A stretch of 64,000 nt of DNA from assembly GCA_023419315.1 (NCBI GenBank), contig JAEZYE010000007.1, forward strand, positions 1 to 64,000. The letters run 5' to 3'. This DNA is from Pseudomonadota bacterium (lineage in GTDB: Bacteria > Pseudomonadota > Gammaproteobacteria > Xanthomonadales > Xanthomonadaceae). Made by a program: the position numbers and the translations under genes. The first letter of the stretch is position 1. Each line of letters begins with the position of its first letter. A model generated the notes under the pieces. The model was not told the origin of the DNA. It did not search any database and worked only from the letters and a program-made list of their open reading frames with translations. Shown here in pieces: positions 62,772 through 64,000 of the stretch.

Positions 62772-64000
62772 GCCGCCAAGGAACGGGCATCCGCCATCTG
62801 ATCGGTGCGATGCCGTGGCCGGCGGATCTCATCCGCCTGCGCACGCGTGCCCCGGAGATCACCATCAGCCATGGCGACACGGCGCTGGTGATGGGAATCG
62901 ACGGTGCGATCACGCCGCACAGCGATGGGCACGGCCTGTTCGTGCGCGAGACGCGAGTGCTGTGCGAGCACCGCTTCCTCATCGACGGCCAGCCGGTGAT
63001 TCCCGTCAGCCATTCGGCCGTGCGCCAGGACCGCTGGCTTGGCTATTTCATCGTCCAGGCACCCGGCGGCGAGGACAAGGAAGGCGACAGCCGTGAACAG
63101 ATCGCCTCGCAGGATCCGCTTGAGCTGCGCGTCATCCGTACGGTCGGCGACGGCATGCACGAAGATCTGCTGCTGAGCAATTATTCCGGTCGAGCCGTGC
63201 GCGCGTCGCTCGCGGTACAGGTGGACGCGGATTTTCTCGGCACCGATGAAGTCCACGGCGGAAGCCGGCGCGGCCGCACGCGGCGGCGCATCGTGCAGAC
63301 CGCGCGCGGGTGGGAATGCCAGTGGGACCATCGGGCGCACGGCACATCGCGCGGCTCGGGCGAACCCCGCGTCCTGCATCGCCGTTTGATGCTGCGGGCG
63401 CGCAGTCATTCGGATGCCTGGCTTGAAGGCGATTGCCTGCGGTTCGACATCGAACTCGAAGCCGGCGGGCAGTGGCAGGCCTGTCTGGAATGGGCGGTGG
63501 ATATCGAGGACGAACCTCTGCGGCCGCCGCCATGCGTGCGCGACACACACGGAGAGGAAATGGCGCGCAGCCATCCGCGCTTTCTGGATCGCGCCAGCGC
63601 ATTCCATTCGCCGGAAAGCACCAGCGCGGCGAGCTGGTTGATCCCGGCGCTGGAACGTTCGCGGCGCGATCTGCTCGGGCTGCGGCTCAATCGCCTCGAC
63701 ATCGACGAAGACAACTGGACGGTGGCGGCGGGCGTGCCTGCGTACATGGCGTTGTTCGGCCGCGACGTACTGACCGCAGGCGTGCAATCGGCCGTGCTCG
63801 GGCCGGAAATCCTTGCCGGCAGTCTGGAAGTGATGAAGCGCTGCCAGGGCACGCAGCGCGATGACTGGCGCGATGAAATGCCCGGACGGATGCTGCATGA
63901 GGCGCGCGTGGATCCACCGGCCACGCTGGAGGAACGGCCGACCGGCCGCTACTACGGCGCACTCACGTCGGCGGGCCTGTACGCGCTGGGCGTGGCCGAG
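62768..64000 (+). CDS. Glycogen-debranching/amylo-alpha-1,6-glucosidase-type protein (3' end outside window)
   Basis: The first 411 codons of an open frame that continues past the window end. The N-terminal domain resembles the bis-domain of bacterial glycogen debranching enzymes: ITISHGDTALVMGIDGAITPHSDGHGLFVRETRVL, then LLLSNYSGRAVRASLAVQVDADF. The beginning of the (alpha/alpha)6 catalytic domain follows with GVPAYMALFGRDVLTAGVQS, matching the P-x-FGRD-x-L-x-T block of this family. It would cut alpha-1,6 glucosidic bonds or act on related glucans. ATG at 62768 overlaps the oxidoreductase stop. Confidence 0.87.
   Translation, partial: MSRQGTGIRHLIGAMPWPADLIRLRTRAPEITISHGDTALVMGIDGAITPHSDGHGLFVRETRVLCEHRFLIDGQPVIPVSHSAVRQDRWLGYFIVQAPGGEDKEGDSREQIASQDPLELRVIRTVGDGMHEDLLLSNYSGRAVRASLAVQVDADFLGTDEVHGGSRRGRTRRRIVQTARGWECQWDHRAHGTSRGSGEPRVLHRRLMLRARSHSDAWLEGDCLRFDIELEAGGQWQACLEWAVDIEDEPLRPPPCVRDTHGEEMARSHPRFLDRASAFHSPESTSAASWLIPALERSRRDLLGLRLNRLDIDEDNWTVAAGVPAYMALFGRDVLTAGVQSAVLGPEILAGSLEVMKRCQGTQRDDWRDEMPGRMLHEARVDPPATLEERPTGRYYGALTSAGLYALGVAE

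Overview
The window is about 64 kb of high-GC chromosome, densely packed with genes and free of tRNAs, rRNAs, insertion sequences, phage genes and CRISPR arrays. Gene content and order point to a gammaproteobacterium of the Xanthomonadaceae/Lysobacteraceae (Xanthomonas, Lysobacter, Luteimonas and relatives). The supporting marks are a methionine synthase split into two proteins behind an ArsR-methyltransferase regulator, a roughly 180 kDa NAD-glutamate dehydrogenase, a lexA-imuA-imuB-dnaE2 mutagenesis cassette, a kynurenine/3-hydroxyanthranilate operon, and rpsF-rpsR-rplI directly before dnaB. The genus cannot be fixed from the sequence alone.

Layout. 0-4.8 kb (minus strand): sahR-like regulator, metH homocysteine part, metH folate/cobalamin part, behind a near-perfect 30-bp palindrome. 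4.9-12.1 kb: acyl-CoA dehydrogenase, a repeat-rich polymer-forming-like protein, and a tetR-MFP-RND efflux operon, separated by strong terminators. 12.3-20.6 kb (plus strand): giant glutamate dehydrogenase, NAD kinase, a secreted unknown, a 5'-nucleotidase and a spermidine-synthase-like protein. 20.6-33.9 kb (minus strand): one long co-directional run from asnS down to a DUF2939 gene. It holds most of the route from kynurenine to 4-oxalocrotonate (kmo, kynU, 3-hydroxyanthranilate dioxygenase, ACMS decarboxylase, semialdehyde dehydrogenase, 2-aminomuconate deaminase), a beta-carbonic anhydrase overlapping the deaminase, and exonuclease I coupled to the 3' end of kmo. 34-43.9 kb (plus strand): HesB-type Fe-S protein, DUF885 peptidase, S6-S18-L9 operon, dnaB, photolyase, WS/DGAT acyltransferase, OmpA lipoprotein and a DUF218 membrane protein. 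43.9-47.9 kb: unknown, proline iminopeptidase (minus) and Tex (plus). 48-54.5 kb: lexA-imuA-imuB-dnaE2-alkB, every junction overlapping or nearly so. 54.6-57.5 kb: a small KOW-like protein, a frameshifted sugar dehydrogenase-PEBP fusion, and about 1 kb of non-coding repeats. 57.5-64 kb: FAD-Rieske oxidoreductase, membrane proteins, SDR-DoxX fusion, DUF2269, an LLM flavin oxidoreductase and the start of a glycogen-debranching-type enzyme that runs off the window.

Most notable points: (1) the 30-bp palindrome covering the Shine-Dalgarno of the SahR-like regulator; (2) a perfect inverted repeat TTTCACC-N6-GGTGAAA abutting the lexA start, unlike the SOS operators I know for Xanthomonas, ahead of a mutasome operon that ends in an AlkB-family repair gene; (3) a carbonic anhydrase embedded in a pathway that releases CO2; (4) a consensus DnaA box before dnaB; (5) a repeat element at 56.8-57.3 kb with hexanucleotide tracts and two copies of a hairpin. 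I do not see a clearly new defence or mobile system; the novelty is mainly regulatory and in operon architecture.
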